A stretch of DNA of 64,000 bases. It comes from Paractinoplanes polyasparticus (GTDB lineage Bacteria > Actinomycetota > Actinomycetes > Mycobacteriales > Micromonosporaceae). A model generated the notes under the pieces. The model was not told where the DNA came from. It saw only the letters and a program-made list of their open reading frames with translations, and did no database searches. A program made the translations under genes and the position numbers. The stretch is from assembly GCF_019710575.1 (NCBI RefSeq), contig NZ_JAHWFK010000040.1, forward strand, positions 62,001-126,000. Reading direction: 5' to 3'. Each line of letters starts with the position of its first letter. The stretch's first letter is position 1. Positions 33,462 through 42,493 of this stretch are shown one piece after another.

Positions 33462-34166
33462 ATGAAGCCGACGGTGATCCTCGTCCACGGGGCGTACGCC
33501 GAGTCGTCCAGCTGGAACGGAGTGCTGGAACCACTCGTTTCGGTCGGTCACCGGGTGATCGCCTTCGCGACGCCCCTGCGGGGAGTGGCAACGGATGCGG
33601 CGCTCCTGAGTGATCTGCTCGGCACGGTGGAAGGCCCGGTGGTCCTGGCCGGGCACTCCTACGGCGGTGCGGTCCTCACCAACGTCACCGCCGCGCCGGG
33701 GCAGGTGGTCGGCGCCGTCTACATCGCCGGCTTCGCCCTCGAGGCGGGGGAGAGCTGCGCCGACGCCTCCGCATTGGCACCGGGATCGACCCTCGCGGAG
33801 ACCCTGCTGCCGGTGCCGCTGACCGGCGGCGGCGCGGACACCTACATCGCGCCGGAGAAGTATCACCACCAGTTCGCCGCCGACCTGCCCGTCGAGCAGG
33901 CCCGGCTGATGGCCGTCACGCAGCGCCCGGTCACCGACCGGGCCCTGGCCGAGCCTTCCGGCGATCACCCGCTGTGGCACTCGGTGCCGAGCTGGTTCCT
34001 GTTCGGCGAACTCGACCACAACATCCCGGCCGGCGCCCACCGGATCATGGCCGCCCGCGCGAAGGCCCGCGAAACGGTCGAGATCGCCGGCGCCTCCCAC
34101 GTGGTCGGCGTCTCGCACCCGGCCGAGACCGCTCGCATCATCCTCGAGGCCGCAGTCGGCCACTAG
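33462..34166 (+). CDS. Alpha/beta hydrolase (AB_hydrolase_6 type)
   Basis: A 234-residue hydrolase: VILVHGAYAESSSWNGVLEP, a Ser nucleophile in VLAGHSYGGAVLTN (residue 66), an Asp in FGELDHNIP and a His in AGASHVVGVSHP. It has a complete triad, unlike its paralogue at 41646. The strong ribosome site AGGAGG lies 6 nt before ATG 33462. It leads the plus-strand run hydrolase-hydrolase-transporter. Confidence 0.88.
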   Translation: MKPTVILVHGAYAESSSWNGVLEPLVSVGHRVIAFATPLRGVATDAALLSDLLGTVEGPVVLAGHSYGGAVLTNVTAAPGQVVGAVYIAGFALEAGESCADASALAPGSTLAETLLPVPLTGGGADTYIAPEKYHHQFAADLPVEQARLMAVTQRPVTDRALAEPSGDHPLWHSVPSWFLFGELDHNIPAGAHRIMAARAKARETVEIAGASHVVGVSHPAETARIILEAAVGH

Positions 34167-34225
34167 CTCGACGCCTGGTCCCACATCGAAGACCCGGCAT
34201 CGCGACGACGAAGGGCAGCACCGAA

Positions 34226-35194
34226 ATGAACCAGCAGAGAGAGACCGATGGAACAGAGCCGAACGGCCGGCGCGGAGCCTCGCGCCGGGCTGTGCTGAGC
34301 GCCGGGACGGGCGCCGCGCTGACCGCGGCGGCCGTCGTGGGGGCAGGGCCCTCACCGGCGGGCGCCGCGCCTCGCCCCAGCGGCGGCACCCGCATCCCGG
34401 TGGCCCCGGGCGTCGAGGTCAACATCGCCGACCTGGACGGCGGTCGTCGCGGAACGGTCGTCTTCGTTCCCGGTTGGCCGCTGGCGTCGACGACGCTGGA
34501 GTACAACCTGCTCTTCCTGGCCGACCACGGATACCGGGCCATCGCCCTGGACCAGCGTGGCTTCGGGCTTTCCGACGCCCCGTACGGTCCGTACGGTTAC
34601 GACGTCTGGGCCCGCGACATCCGCACGGTCCTCGAGGCGTTGTCGCTGCGCGACGTCACCCTGGTCGGGCATTCCATGGGTGGCGCGGTCGCGCTGCGGC
34701 ACGCGGCCCGCTTCGGCAGCCGGATCGGCAAGCTGGTGGTGGCCGAACCGGCGGCGCCCCGCTTCGTGTTCGGTCCGCACTCCGCCGACCTCGCGGCCGG
34801 TCTCGACGCGCTGATCTCCGGCTACGCCACCGACCGTACGGTGCCGGTCCGGGACCTGACGAAGAACTTCTTCGCCACGCACACCGACGTCACCACGGAT
34901 CCGTTCCTGCAGTTCTTCGAGCGGCAGTGCCTGGACCAGGCCTCGTTGCCGGCGAGCCGGGCCGGCCTGATCGCGTTGCGCGACGACGACCTGACGGACG
35001 ACCTGCCTCGCATCAAGGTGCCGACCCGGGTGTTCCACGCGATCAACGACAAGATCCTGCCGCTGGACCACGGCCAGGCGGTGGCCGCGGGGATCCGCAA
35101 CGCGCGGCTGGTCACCTTCGCCACCGCCGGACACGCCGTCTACGTGGACGAGCGGGACAAGTTCAACGCGGAACTCCTCGCGTTCATCCGCTGA
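34226..35194 (+). CDS. Tat-exported alpha/beta hydrolase
   Basis: A 322-residue enzyme with a twin-arginine signal (GRRGASRRAVLSAGTGAALT, then AAAVVGAG and an SPAGAAP cleavage region). The mature enzyme shows VVFVPGWPLASTTLEYNL, DQRGFGLSDAP, LVGHSMGGAVAL (Ser), NDKILPLDHG (Asp) and AGHAVYVDE (His). It is chloroperoxidase/esterase-like with a complete triad. Export through Tat suggests folding or cofactor needs before secretion. A Tat substrate next to cytosolic paralogues implies related chemistry on both sides of the membrane. Confidence 0.88.
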   Translation: MNQQRETDGTEPNGRRGASRRAVLSAGTGAALTAAAVVGAGPSPAGAAPRPSGGTRIPVAPGVEVNIADLDGGRRGTVVFVPGWPLASTTLEYNLLFLADHGYRAIALDQRGFGLSDAPYGPYGYDVWARDIRTVLEALSLRDVTLVGHSMGGAVALRHAARFGSRIGKLVVAEPAAPRFVFGPHSADLAAGLDALISGYATDRTVPVRDLTKNFFATHTDVTTDPFLQFFERQCLDQASLPASRAGLIALRDDDLTDDLPRIKVPTRVFHAINDKILPLDHGQAVAAGIRNARLVTFATAGHAVYVDERDKFNAELLAFIR

Positions 35195-35222
35195 TCGCCC
35201 GGCCCCGGAAGAAGGAGGCGCT

Positions 35223-36236
35223 GTGACGCCGACCAGAAGCACCCACCGGGTGACACCGAATGTTTTCGGCGTCCCTTTCGGTCTCTGCGGCCTGGCTCAG
35301 TGCTGGGCAACGGCCCAAGCTGTCGCGGGGACACCCCGGTGGCCGGCCGACGCGCTCTGGATTCTCGCGGCGGCCGTCTGGTTGGCGTCCCTGATCTGGT
35401 ACGGGCGAGATGTCGTCCGCGGCAGGCGGTGGCGCACCGAGCTGACCGACCCGGTGTTCTCGCCCTTCACCTCGCTCATTGTGATCGTGCCCATGTTGCT
35501 CGGCGTCGCTCTCGCCGCGCACGCCCGGGCGGCCGGCGAACTCGTCTTCGGCATCGCCTTGGCGCTGACGGTCGCCGTCGGCGGCTGGCTGTCCGGCGAG
35601 TGGATCGTCGCCGATCTCCAGCTCGCGCAATGGCATCCCGGCTACTTCCTGCCGACCGTCGGGGGCGGCCTGATCGGGGCCGGCGGCAGTGCGGCCCTCG
35701 GCCACCGCACTCTGGCGATGGTCATGCTCGGGTACGGGGTGATCTGCTGGCTCATCCTGGGCACGATCGTTCTGCTGCGGCTGTTCACCTCGCCCCCGTT
35801 GCCGCCGCCGCTGCGCCCCACCCTCGCGATCGAGCTCGCGCCCCCGGTGGTCGCCGGCAATGCCTGGTTCCTCGTCAACGGCGGGCGCATCGACGCGATC
35901 GCCGCCGGGCTCGCCGGCTACGCGGTCCTCATGGTCCTGGTGCAGCTCCGGCTCATCCCGGTCTACCGGCGCGTTCCGTTCGGCCCGGGCTGGTGGGCGT
36001 TCTCGTTCTCGTACGCCGCCGCGTTCACTCTGTCGGTCAACTGGCTGGCCGCCGGGCGCGTCCCCGGACAGACCGTCTGGACCGCGGTCGCCCTGGCCGT
36101 GCTCACGCTCGGCATGGCGGCGCTGGCCGTTCCCACCGTCCGGCGCCTCGTCCAGGGCACTTACCTGCCGGCCGCGGTGAACACGCCGCGACCTACCACG
36201 GTCGGTGAGCTGACCGGCTCAGGTGAATCGCGGTGA
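35223..36236 (+). CDS. TehA/SLAC1-type transporter (TDT family)
   Basis: A 337-residue integral membrane protein with about ten hydrophobic segments. FGVPFGLCGLAQCW at the start and ELAPPVVAGNAWF in the middle match the tellurite-resistance/dicarboxylate/SLAC1 channel family. GTG 35223 is chosen because AAGGAGG stands 8 nt upstream. It likely exports or conducts small anions, including organic acids from the preceding hydrolases; this role is only inferred. Confidence 0.8.
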   Translation: MTPTRSTHRVTPNVFGVPFGLCGLAQCWATAQAVAGTPRWPADALWILAAAVWLASLIWYGRDVVRGRRWRTELTDPVFSPFTSLIVIVPMLLGVALAAHARAAGELVFGIALALTVAVGGWLSGEWIVADLQLAQWHPGYFLPTVGGGLIGAGGSAALGHRTLAMVMLGYGVICWLILGTIVLLRLFTSPPLPPPLRPTLAIELAPPVVAGNAWFLVNGGRIDAIAAGLAGYAVLMVLVQLRLIPVYRRVPFGPGWWAFSFSYAAAFTLSVNWLAAGRVPGQTVWTAVALAVLTLGMAALAVPTVRRLVQGTYLPAAVNTPRPTTVGELTGSGESR

Positions 36237-36299
36237 GAGGGCAGATTTTTCCGGACAGCCCTACCGCGGTCATGGTGTGCGCGCTGGAAGGATGAACGG

Positions 36300-36674
36300 A
36301 TGCCGGACTCGATCCTGGTCGTCGATGACGACGCGTCTGTCCGGGGGCTCGTCGTGCGCATCCTGCGCAGCTGGGGCCACGCCGTGATCGGCGAGGCGGG
36401 CTCGGTCGCCGAGGCGCTCACCTACGCCGACGCCCGGCGTCCCGGCATCGCACTGGTCGACATCGGGCTGCCGGACGGTGACGGGTTCTCGCTCACGCGG
36501 CAGCTACGGGCCAAGCCCTGGGCCATGCGCGTGGTGATCTTCTCCTCCGACGCCGACCCGTCGAACGTCGCCGCCGCCGAGCGGGCCGGTGCCGTCGGCT
36601 TCTTCCCGAAGGACGAGCTGTTGAGCCCAGCCCTGCAACGACTGATCGAGGACAGCGCCGATGACGACCGATGA
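36300..36674 (+). CDS. Stand-alone response-regulator receiver
   Basis: A 124-residue receiver domain without output: ILVVDDDASVRGLVVRIL, phospho-acceptor Asp in ALVDIGLPDGDGFSL, Thr/Ser in VVIFSSDAD and Lys in GFFPKDEL. It overlaps the next regulator by 14 nt, so the two are translated together. It may be a phosphate sink or an intermediate for the nearby kinases. Confidence 0.9.
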   Translation: MPDSILVVDDDASVRGLVVRILRSWGHAVIGEAGSVAEALTYADARRPGIALVDIGLPDGDGFSLTRQLRAKPWAMRVVIFSSDADPSNVAAAERAGAVGFFPKDELLSPALQRLIEDSADDDR

Positions 36675-37347
36675 CCCCGGCCGCCCGCTCCGGGTGGCGA
36701 TCGGCGAGGACGACGTACTGCTTCGCGAGGGCATCGCCCGCATCCTCACGGGCGCCGGAATCGAGGTCGTCTCCCAGTCCGGCGACGCCGACGACCTGCT
36801 TCAGCGCGCGCTCGCGTACCGCCCTGACGTCGTCGTGACCGACGTGCAGATGCCGCCCCGGGGGGAGGACGACGGTCTGCGGGCGGCGATGGAGTTGCGC
36901 CGCCGGTCGCCGCGGATCGGTGTGCTGATCCTGTCTCAGTTCTGCGAGCCCGCGTACGTGATGGACCTGGTCGGCGAGCGCCCTGAGGGAGTCGGATACC
37001 TGCTCAAGGAGCGGGTCGGGGACGTCACGGCGTTCATCGACGCCGTCCGGCGGGTGGCGGCCGGCGGTAGCGCCCTGGATCCCGAAGTGGTCGCCCGCAT
37101 GCTCGGGCGCCGCACCAAGGAAGGTCCCCTGCAACTGCTGACCCCGCGCGAGCTGGGCGTGCTCGCGGCGATGGCCGAAGGGATGTCCAACTCGGGCATA
37201 GCCCAGAGCCTGCTCATCAGCCCGGCCTCCGTCGAGAAGCACGTGACAGCCATCCTCCGCAAGCTGCGCATCGCCCCCACGGACAGCGAGCATCGCCGTG
37301 TCCAAGCCGTCCTCACCTATCTGCGCGCCGACGACCGCCGGCGATGA
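36661..37347 (+). CDS. NarL/FixJ-type response regulator
   Basis: A 228-residue regulator. The receiver has GEDDVLLREGIARIL, the acceptor Asp in VVVTDVQMPP and the Lys in YLLKERV. The C-terminal LuxR helix-turn-helix is LTPRELGVLAAMAEGMSNSG and SVEKHVTAILRKLRI. It overlaps the kinase at 37344 by ATGA. Kinase and regulator are therefore almost certainly cognate. Confidence 0.92.
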   Translation: MTTDDPGRPLRVAIGEDDVLLREGIARILTGAGIEVVSQSGDADDLLQRALAYRPDVVVTDVQMPPRGEDDGLRAAMELRRRSPRIGVLILSQFCEPAYVMDLVGERPEGVGYLLKERVGDVTAFIDAVRRVAAGGSALDPEVVARMLGRRTKEGPLQLLTPRELGVLAAMAEGMSNSGIAQSLLISPASVEKHVTAILRKLRIAPTDSEHRRVQAVLTYLRADDRRR

Positions 37348-39470
37348 TCCCCGACGAGGTACGCCGGCTCGCGGAGGGCCAAGCGGCTCTGCGCCGTGTC
37401 ACGTCGGTTGCGGCCTCCGGCGCGCCGCCGCAGACAGTGTTCGAGGCGGTCACCTCCGAGGCCTCGGCAGTGCTGGGAGGGGCGCTCATCGCGCTGACCA
37501 AGTTCGAGGGCGGCGGAACCGACTCGGTGGTCGTGGCCCAGACCGGCGATCATGTCGCCGTCGGCGCACGGCTCCACCTGAGCGGCGACGGCGTCGCCAA
37601 GCGCATGTGGCAGTCAGGCCGCGCCGAACGTATCGACGACTACACCGGCATCGCCGACGCGACGACAGCAACCGATCTCGGCGTGCGGGCCGTCGTCGCC
37701 GTTCCGGTGCACGTGGACGGACGTCTGTGGGGCGCGCTGAGCGTGAGCTCGAAGGCCGATCCGCCACCGGCCGGCACCGAGGACCGCCTGGCGGTGCTCG
37801 CGGAGATCGTAGCCGCGGCCGTCGTGAGCGCGGCGGCCCGCGAGAGCTTCCGCGCACTGGCCGACGAGCAGGCCGCTCTGCTCCGGGTGGCGGCCCTGGT
37901 GGCCCACCGAGCCGGTCAGATCGAGATCTTCGAAGCCGTCGCCACGGAGGCGGCCCGCCTCATCCACGACGAAGCGACCACGCTGGTTCATTACGAGGGC
38001 AACCGCACCTTCACGGTTCTCGCCCACCGCAACGGTCCCGCCCCGGTCGGCACCCGGTACACGGTGCCGGTCGACGACGGCGGCACCTCGAACGAGATGA
38101 TGCGAACGCTGAAGCCGGCCCGGCTGGATCACTACGACGCGTTCCCCGACCGGACGTACTACAGCCGGAAATTCGGGGTCGGGTCGAGCGTCTCGGTCCC
38201 CATCATCGTCAACGGCCGGCTGTGGGGCGCGCTGGGTGTCGTGAACGAAGGCCGGCGGCTGCCGGCGGACACCGAGGAGCGCCTCGGCAAATTTGCCGAG
38301 CTGGTCGCGTCGGCGCTGGCGAACGTCGAGGCGCACGCCGCCCTGGAGCACTTCGCGGCCCGGCAGGCCGCCCTGCGCCGGGTGGCCGAGCTGGTCGCCC
38401 GCGGAGCTGCGCTCGGCGAGGTGTTCGACGCAGTCGCCACGGAAGCCTCGAACATCTTCGGCGAATCGCCCGCGGAACTCTTCCAGTACGACGGCGCCGA
38501 CTGCACGGTCGTCGCCACCTGCCGTAGTTCCGTACCGGTGGGCTTTCGCAGCCGGGCCGACGGAGACTCGGCCGGCGCCCGCGTGCTGCGGGCGCGACGG
38601 CCGTGCAGCTTCCCGGCCCTGGACGAGACCGATTCGGCCGGACCCCGCGAGGCCGGCCGACCCCGCGAGCTCAACGGCGGAGCGTCGGTCGCCGTGCCCG
38701 TCGTCGTCGAGGGGCGGTTGTGGGGCGGACTGGCGACCACCACGCGGGGTGAGCCGCCGGCCGACGCCGAGGACCGGCTGGCCGAGTTCGCCGAGCTGGC
38801 GGCGGCCGCCATCGCCAACGCCGAGAACAAGGAGAAGCTCCGGGCCTCCCGGGCCCGGGTGGTGGCGACGGACAACGAGGTACGACAGCGTTTGCAGCGC
38901 GACGTGCACGACGGCGCCCAGCAGCGGCTCGTCCAGACCGTCCTGTCCCTGAAGCTCGCCCTTGACGCGGCGGACCGCGGCGAGGACACCGTCGAACTCG
39001 TGCGGGAAGCGCTCGAGCACGCCGAGCGCGCGACGGTGGAGCTGCGCGACATCGTGCACGGGATCCTGCCGCCGGCCCTGGCCCGGGGTGGCCTGCGCGC
39101 CGGGATCGAGTCGCTGATCGCCGCGGCCCCGGTGCCCGTGGACGTCGACCTGACCGCCCAGCCGGGGGAACGGTTGCCGAACGATGTCGAGGTCACCGCT
39201 TACTTCGTCGTCGCCGAGGCGTTGACCAACGTCGTCAAGCACGCGAGGGCGACGCGGGTGCGGGTGACTGTCGCCGGCATCGACGGCGAGCTCGTGGTCG
39301 AGGTCACCGACGACGGCGCGGGGGGTGCCGATACCAACCTGGGTTCGGGCCTGACCGGGCTCACCGACCGGGTCGACGCCCTGAACGGCACTCTGACGCT
39401 GACGAGTACCGTCACCGCGGGCACAACCCTGCGGGCCGTGCTCCCGCTGCCGGACGCCGACGCGGGATGA
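37344..39470 (+). CDS. Triple-GAF sensor histidine kinase
   Basis: A 708-residue soluble kinase with no membrane segment. Three tandem GAF domains each begin with an AALRRV/ALLRVA helix (about residues 10-165, 185-335, 345-495). Next are HisKA_3 with RDVHDGAQQRL (His near 521) and a HATPase domain with EALTNVVKHA and DDGAGG. The cytosolic location and GAF array suggest sensing of a small molecule, redox state or gas. The operon is receiver, LuxR-type regulator, kinase. Confidence 0.92.
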   Translation: MIPDEVRRLAEGQAALRRVTSVAASGAPPQTVFEAVTSEASAVLGGALIALTKFEGGGTDSVVVAQTGDHVAVGARLHLSGDGVAKRMWQSGRAERIDDYTGIADATTATDLGVRAVVAVPVHVDGRLWGALSVSSKADPPPAGTEDRLAVLAEIVAAAVVSAAARESFRALADEQAALLRVAALVAHRAGQIEIFEAVATEAARLIHDEATTLVHYEGNRTFTVLAHRNGPAPVGTRYTVPVDDGGTSNEMMRTLKPARLDHYDAFPDRTYYSRKFGVGSSVSVPIIVNGRLWGALGVVNEGRRLPADTEERLGKFAELVASALANVEAHAALEHFAARQAALRRVAELVARGAALGEVFDAVATEASNIFGESPAELFQYDGADCTVVATCRSSVPVGFRSRADGDSAGARVLRARRPCSFPALDETDSAGPREAGRPRELNGGASVAVPVVVEGRLWGGLATTTRGEPPADAEDRLAEFAELAAAAIANAENKEKLRASRARVVATDNEVRQRLQRDVHDGAQQRLVQTVLSLKLALDAADRGEDTVELVREALEHAERATVELRDIVHGILPPALARGGLRAGIESLIAAAPVPVDVDLTAQPGERLPNDVEVTAYFVVAEALTNVVKHARATRVRVTVAGIDGELVVEVTDDGAGGADTNLGSGLTGLTDRVDALNGTLTLTSTVTAGTTLRAVLPLPDADAG

Positions 39471-39471
39471 G

Positions 39472-41649
39472 TCACCCGCTCAGCTGCGCCGGCAGATCGT
39501 GTGCGGGCCCGAGCGGTTCGCCGACCGGCAGCGTCGCCTTGATCGTCGTACCCCGCCCGGGTGGGCTGCTGAGCCGAAGCTGACCACCGCACGCCTCAGC
39601 CCGGTCGAACAAGCCGGTCAGGCCGGAGCCGTCGCCGGGGCGGGCGCCGCCGGCGCCGTCGTCGCCCACCTCGATGCTCAACGCGCCGCCGCGCAGGTCG
39701 GCGCGAACCCAGGCACGACCGGCCCGGGCATGCTTGACGACGTTGGTGAGCGCCTCGGCGATGATGAAATACGCGGTGGTCTCCACCTCCACGGCCATTC
39801 GGGGCACTTCGACGGCGACCTCGACCGGCAGCGGCTGGTCCGCCAGGAGCGACTCCACGCCGCCGCGTAAGCCGCGGCGCGTCAACGCTGCCGGAAGAAT
39901 GCCGCTGACGATCTCCCGTAGTTCGTCGGTGGCCCGGTGAGCGTGCTTGAGGGCCTCCTCGACGTGATCGATCGCGGTCGGCATGTCCCCTTGCTCGAGG
40001 GAATACCGCGCGAGTTTGAGGGTGATGACGGTGTGGACGAGCCGTTGCTGGGCGCCGTCATGGACATCGCGCTGCAGCCGGCGGCGGGTCTCGTCGGCTG
40101 TGGACAGCACGCGTGCGCGTGAGGCGATGAGCTGTGCGCGGCTCGTCGCGTTGCTCACCGCGGTAGCGACGAGGTTGGCGAACCGCTGGAGGCGCTGTTC
40201 GGTGCCGCGGGCCACCGGTCCGTCGGCCGAGGTGGCGGTGAGCGATCCCCAGATGCGGCTCTCCACCGCGATGGGCGCCGCCACAGCGGCGACCAGACCG
40301 TACTGAACGGCGCGGGCGGCGTTGGGTTCCGTGCTGTAGTCGTCCACGCGCACGAGGTCCGCCGATCGCCGGACGCGGTCCGGCAGCGACCCGGGCTCGT
40401 AGGCGATGCGTGTTCCGGGTGGGGCGGGGCCGCCGCTTCGGCTGATGACGACCAGCGACTCGTCCTCCTCGTAGCGGACGAGTGTCACCGGCTGACCGTC
40501 CAGAAGCTGCTGCGCCTCGGCGGCGACGGCGGCGAACACCGCGTCGGACGGCTCACCGCGGGCCACCTGCTCCGCGACGCGCAGCAATGCCGCCTGTTCG
40601 TCGGCGAGCGCCTGGACCTCGGCGCGCGCCTGAGAGCTGGCGATCGCGGTGCCGGCCAGCTCCGCGAAGCGCGCGAGCTTCTCCTCGATATGGGCCGGCA
40701 GAGCACCACGTCCGGCCGCGACCAGAGTGCCCCACAGCCGGTCCTCGGCCATGATCGGCGCGGCGGCGCTGGACAGGAATCCCTGGCCGGAGGCCACCCT
40801 GGCCCACGCCCCCGACATGTCGGGGAGCCGATCAGCGCGGGCCGGCCGCCCGGTTCGCCAGACGCGCTGCGTTGCGCCGTCGCCCTTGGCCGGAGCGCGC
40901 ATGCCCACCGCGACGCCGTCCGGCGGATCGTGGACCGCGACAACCTCCGTCGCCCCGTCGGACTCGAAGCGCAACAGCGTCGTGAACGCGACGCCGACCA
41001 GACTGGCCGCCTCGGTGACGACGGCCTCGAGCACCTCGCCGGGTGGGGCGTCGTGCGCCACGAGCTCGGCCACCCGCCGCAGCGCGGCCTGCTCGGCGAC
41101 GAGCCCGGCAGCCAGCCGTTCGATCTCCTCGCGGCTGCGGGCGTTGGCGATCGCACCGGCCAGCAGGTCGGTGAACGCGGCCAGCTGTTCCTCGGTACCG
41201 GTAGGAATCGGCTCGCCATTCGTCGAACCGACGGCGGTCAGCCCCCACAGCTGCGCGTCGACCAGCACCGGGGCGCCGACCGACGACGTCCAGCCCCAAC
41301 CGCGGACCATGTCGGCCAACGGGCCCGAAGCGTTCGCGTAGGTCGTGATCCGGCTCGGACGTCCGGAGTCCCGGATGGACCGGGCGAGAGTGCCGGACCC
41401 GAGCGGGTGGCGGATGTGGATGCTTCGGTATCCGGCGGATGCGTTCCAACGGCCGACGAACGTGGCGGTCTCGTCGCTGTGCAGTCGCACCAGAACCGCG
41501 TCGGACCCCGGAATCAACCGGCCGACCTCGGTCACCAGCGCCTCGAAGATCTCCGCACGAGCGGCCCCGCGAGCCACCAGCGTCGCTACCCGCCGCAAGG
41601 CCGCGTATTCGGCGGCCGATCGTCGGAGGTCCTCGGGATCATCTCTCAT
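39472..41649 (-). CDS. Triple-GAF sensor histidine kinase, convergent paralogue
   Basis: A 725-residue paralogue of the kinase at 37344 with the same layout: three GAF domains each introduced by an AALRRVA-type helix, HisKA_3 with RDVHDGAQQRLV (His near 528), N-box EALTNVVKHA and DDGAGG. Catalytic residues look intact. The two kinases are tail to tail with one base between stops. This gene has no response regulator of its own; its start overlaps an alpha/beta hydrolase gene (ATGA, 41646-41649). Confidence 0.92.
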   Translation of the reverse strand: MRDDPEDLRRSAAEYAALRRVATLVARGAARAEIFEALVTEVGRLIPGSDAVLVRLHSDETATFVGRWNASAGYRSIHIRHPLGSGTLARSIRDSGRPSRITTYANASGPLADMVRGWGWTSSVGAPVLVDAQLWGLTAVGSTNGEPIPTGTEEQLAAFTDLLAGAIANARSREEIERLAAGLVAEQAALRRVAELVAHDAPPGEVLEAVVTEAASLVGVAFTTLLRFESDGATEVVAVHDPPDGVAVGMRAPAKGDGATQRVWRTGRPARADRLPDMSGAWARVASGQGFLSSAAAPIMAEDRLWGTLVAAGRGALPAHIEEKLARFAELAGTAIASSQARAEVQALADEQAALLRVAEQVARGEPSDAVFAAVAAEAQQLLDGQPVTLVRYEEDESLVVISRSGGPAPPGTRIAYEPGSLPDRVRRSADLVRVDDYSTEPNAARAVQYGLVAAVAAPIAVESRIWGSLTATSADGPVARGTEQRLQRFANLVATAVSNATSRAQLIASRARVLSTADETRRRLQRDVHDGAQQRLVHTVITLKLARYSLEQGDMPTAIDHVEEALKHAHRATDELREIVSGILPAALTRRGLRGGVESLLADQPLPVEVAVEVPRMAVEVETTAYFIIAEALTNVVKHARAGRAWVRADLRGGALSIEVGDDGAGGARPGDGSGLTGLFDRAEACGGQLRLSSPPGRGTTIKATLPVGEPLGPAHDLPAQLSG

Positions 41650-42401
41650 GGCTGCGCTCCTCGTGGCCGGCTGACGCTCTCGAGAGCTCCGAGGACGACC
41701 GCCGTGACCGCGTCCGGCTGGGAAATCATGATCGCGTGCGAACCGTCGATCTCGGTGATCGCGGCGCCGGCGCGCTGCGCCATCTGCCGCACGACGTCGC
41801 CGCCGACGACGTGGTCAGCGGTGCCGACCGCGGCCCAGACAGGCAGCCTCTTCCAGGCGGCAGGACCATTGTTCTCCTCGAACGCGGCTGCGGCTATGGG
41901 TCGCTGGGACAGCGCGTACACGCCCGCCTCCTCGGGAGGCAGGTCGGCGGCGAACACCGCACCGAACCGCGCCGGGTCGATGATCAGTTCGGTCGCCGTG
42001 GCGTCCCGGCCCACCGGATACCGGCTGGGCTGCACCGCGGTGGTCAGGACGCTGTCCCTCGACTTCGCCACGATCTCGGCCAGCACCTCACCCTCGTCCG
42101 GGGCGAAGGCGGCCACGTAGACCAGTCCGAGGACGTTCGTGGTCCGCGGGACGGCATTGGTGATGATCGCGCCGCCGTAGCCGTGGCCGACGGCGAGCAC
42201 CGGGCCGGGGATCTGACCGAGGGCGCCGGCGAGGTAGGCCGCATCGGCGGCGATGCCGCGCAGGGGATCGGCGAGGGCCCGCACCGGGACGCCGGCCGCG
42301 ACGAGCCGCCGGATGACCGGCGCCCAACTGCCGGTGTCGGTGAAGGCGCCGTGGACGAGAACGACGGTCGGGGAGGTGCTCGCGGACGGGACGCTGGTCA
42401 T
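41646..42401 (-). CDS. Alpha/beta-hydrolase-fold protein lacking the catalytic serine
   Basis: A 251-residue paralogue of the hydrolase at 33462 (VVLVHGAFTDTGSWAPVI, ADPLRGIAADAAYL). The nucleophile elbow reads VGHGYGGA: residue 74 is Gly (GGC) where the family has Ser, one base away from AGC. Asp (GTADHVV) and His (GSHAIMIS) remain. It is therefore unlikely to work as a Ser hydrolase. Its stop overlaps the start of the triple-GAF kinase, so both are made together. A ligand-binding role comparable to RsbQ, which acts with the PAS phosphatase RsbP, is an attractive inference. Confidence 0.88.
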   Translation of the reverse strand: MTSVPSASTSPTVVLVHGAFTDTGSWAPVIRRLVAAGVPVRALADPLRGIAADAAYLAGALGQIPGPVLAVGHGYGGAIITNAVPRTTNVLGLVYVAAFAPDEGEVLAEIVAKSRDSVLTTAVQPSRYPVGRDATATELIIDPARFGAVFAADLPPEEAGVYALSQRPIAAAAFEENNGPAAWKRLPVWAAVGTADHVVGGDVVRQMAQRAGAAITEIDGSHAIMISQPDAVTAVVLGALESVSRPRGAQP

Positions 42402-42493
42402 GAACCTCTCCCGGTCAGGACGGGGAACGTATCCCTCATGGTGGTGATCCGGACCGGGGTGTCGCGTACATCAGGTGGTGTATGTTCGGGCGC

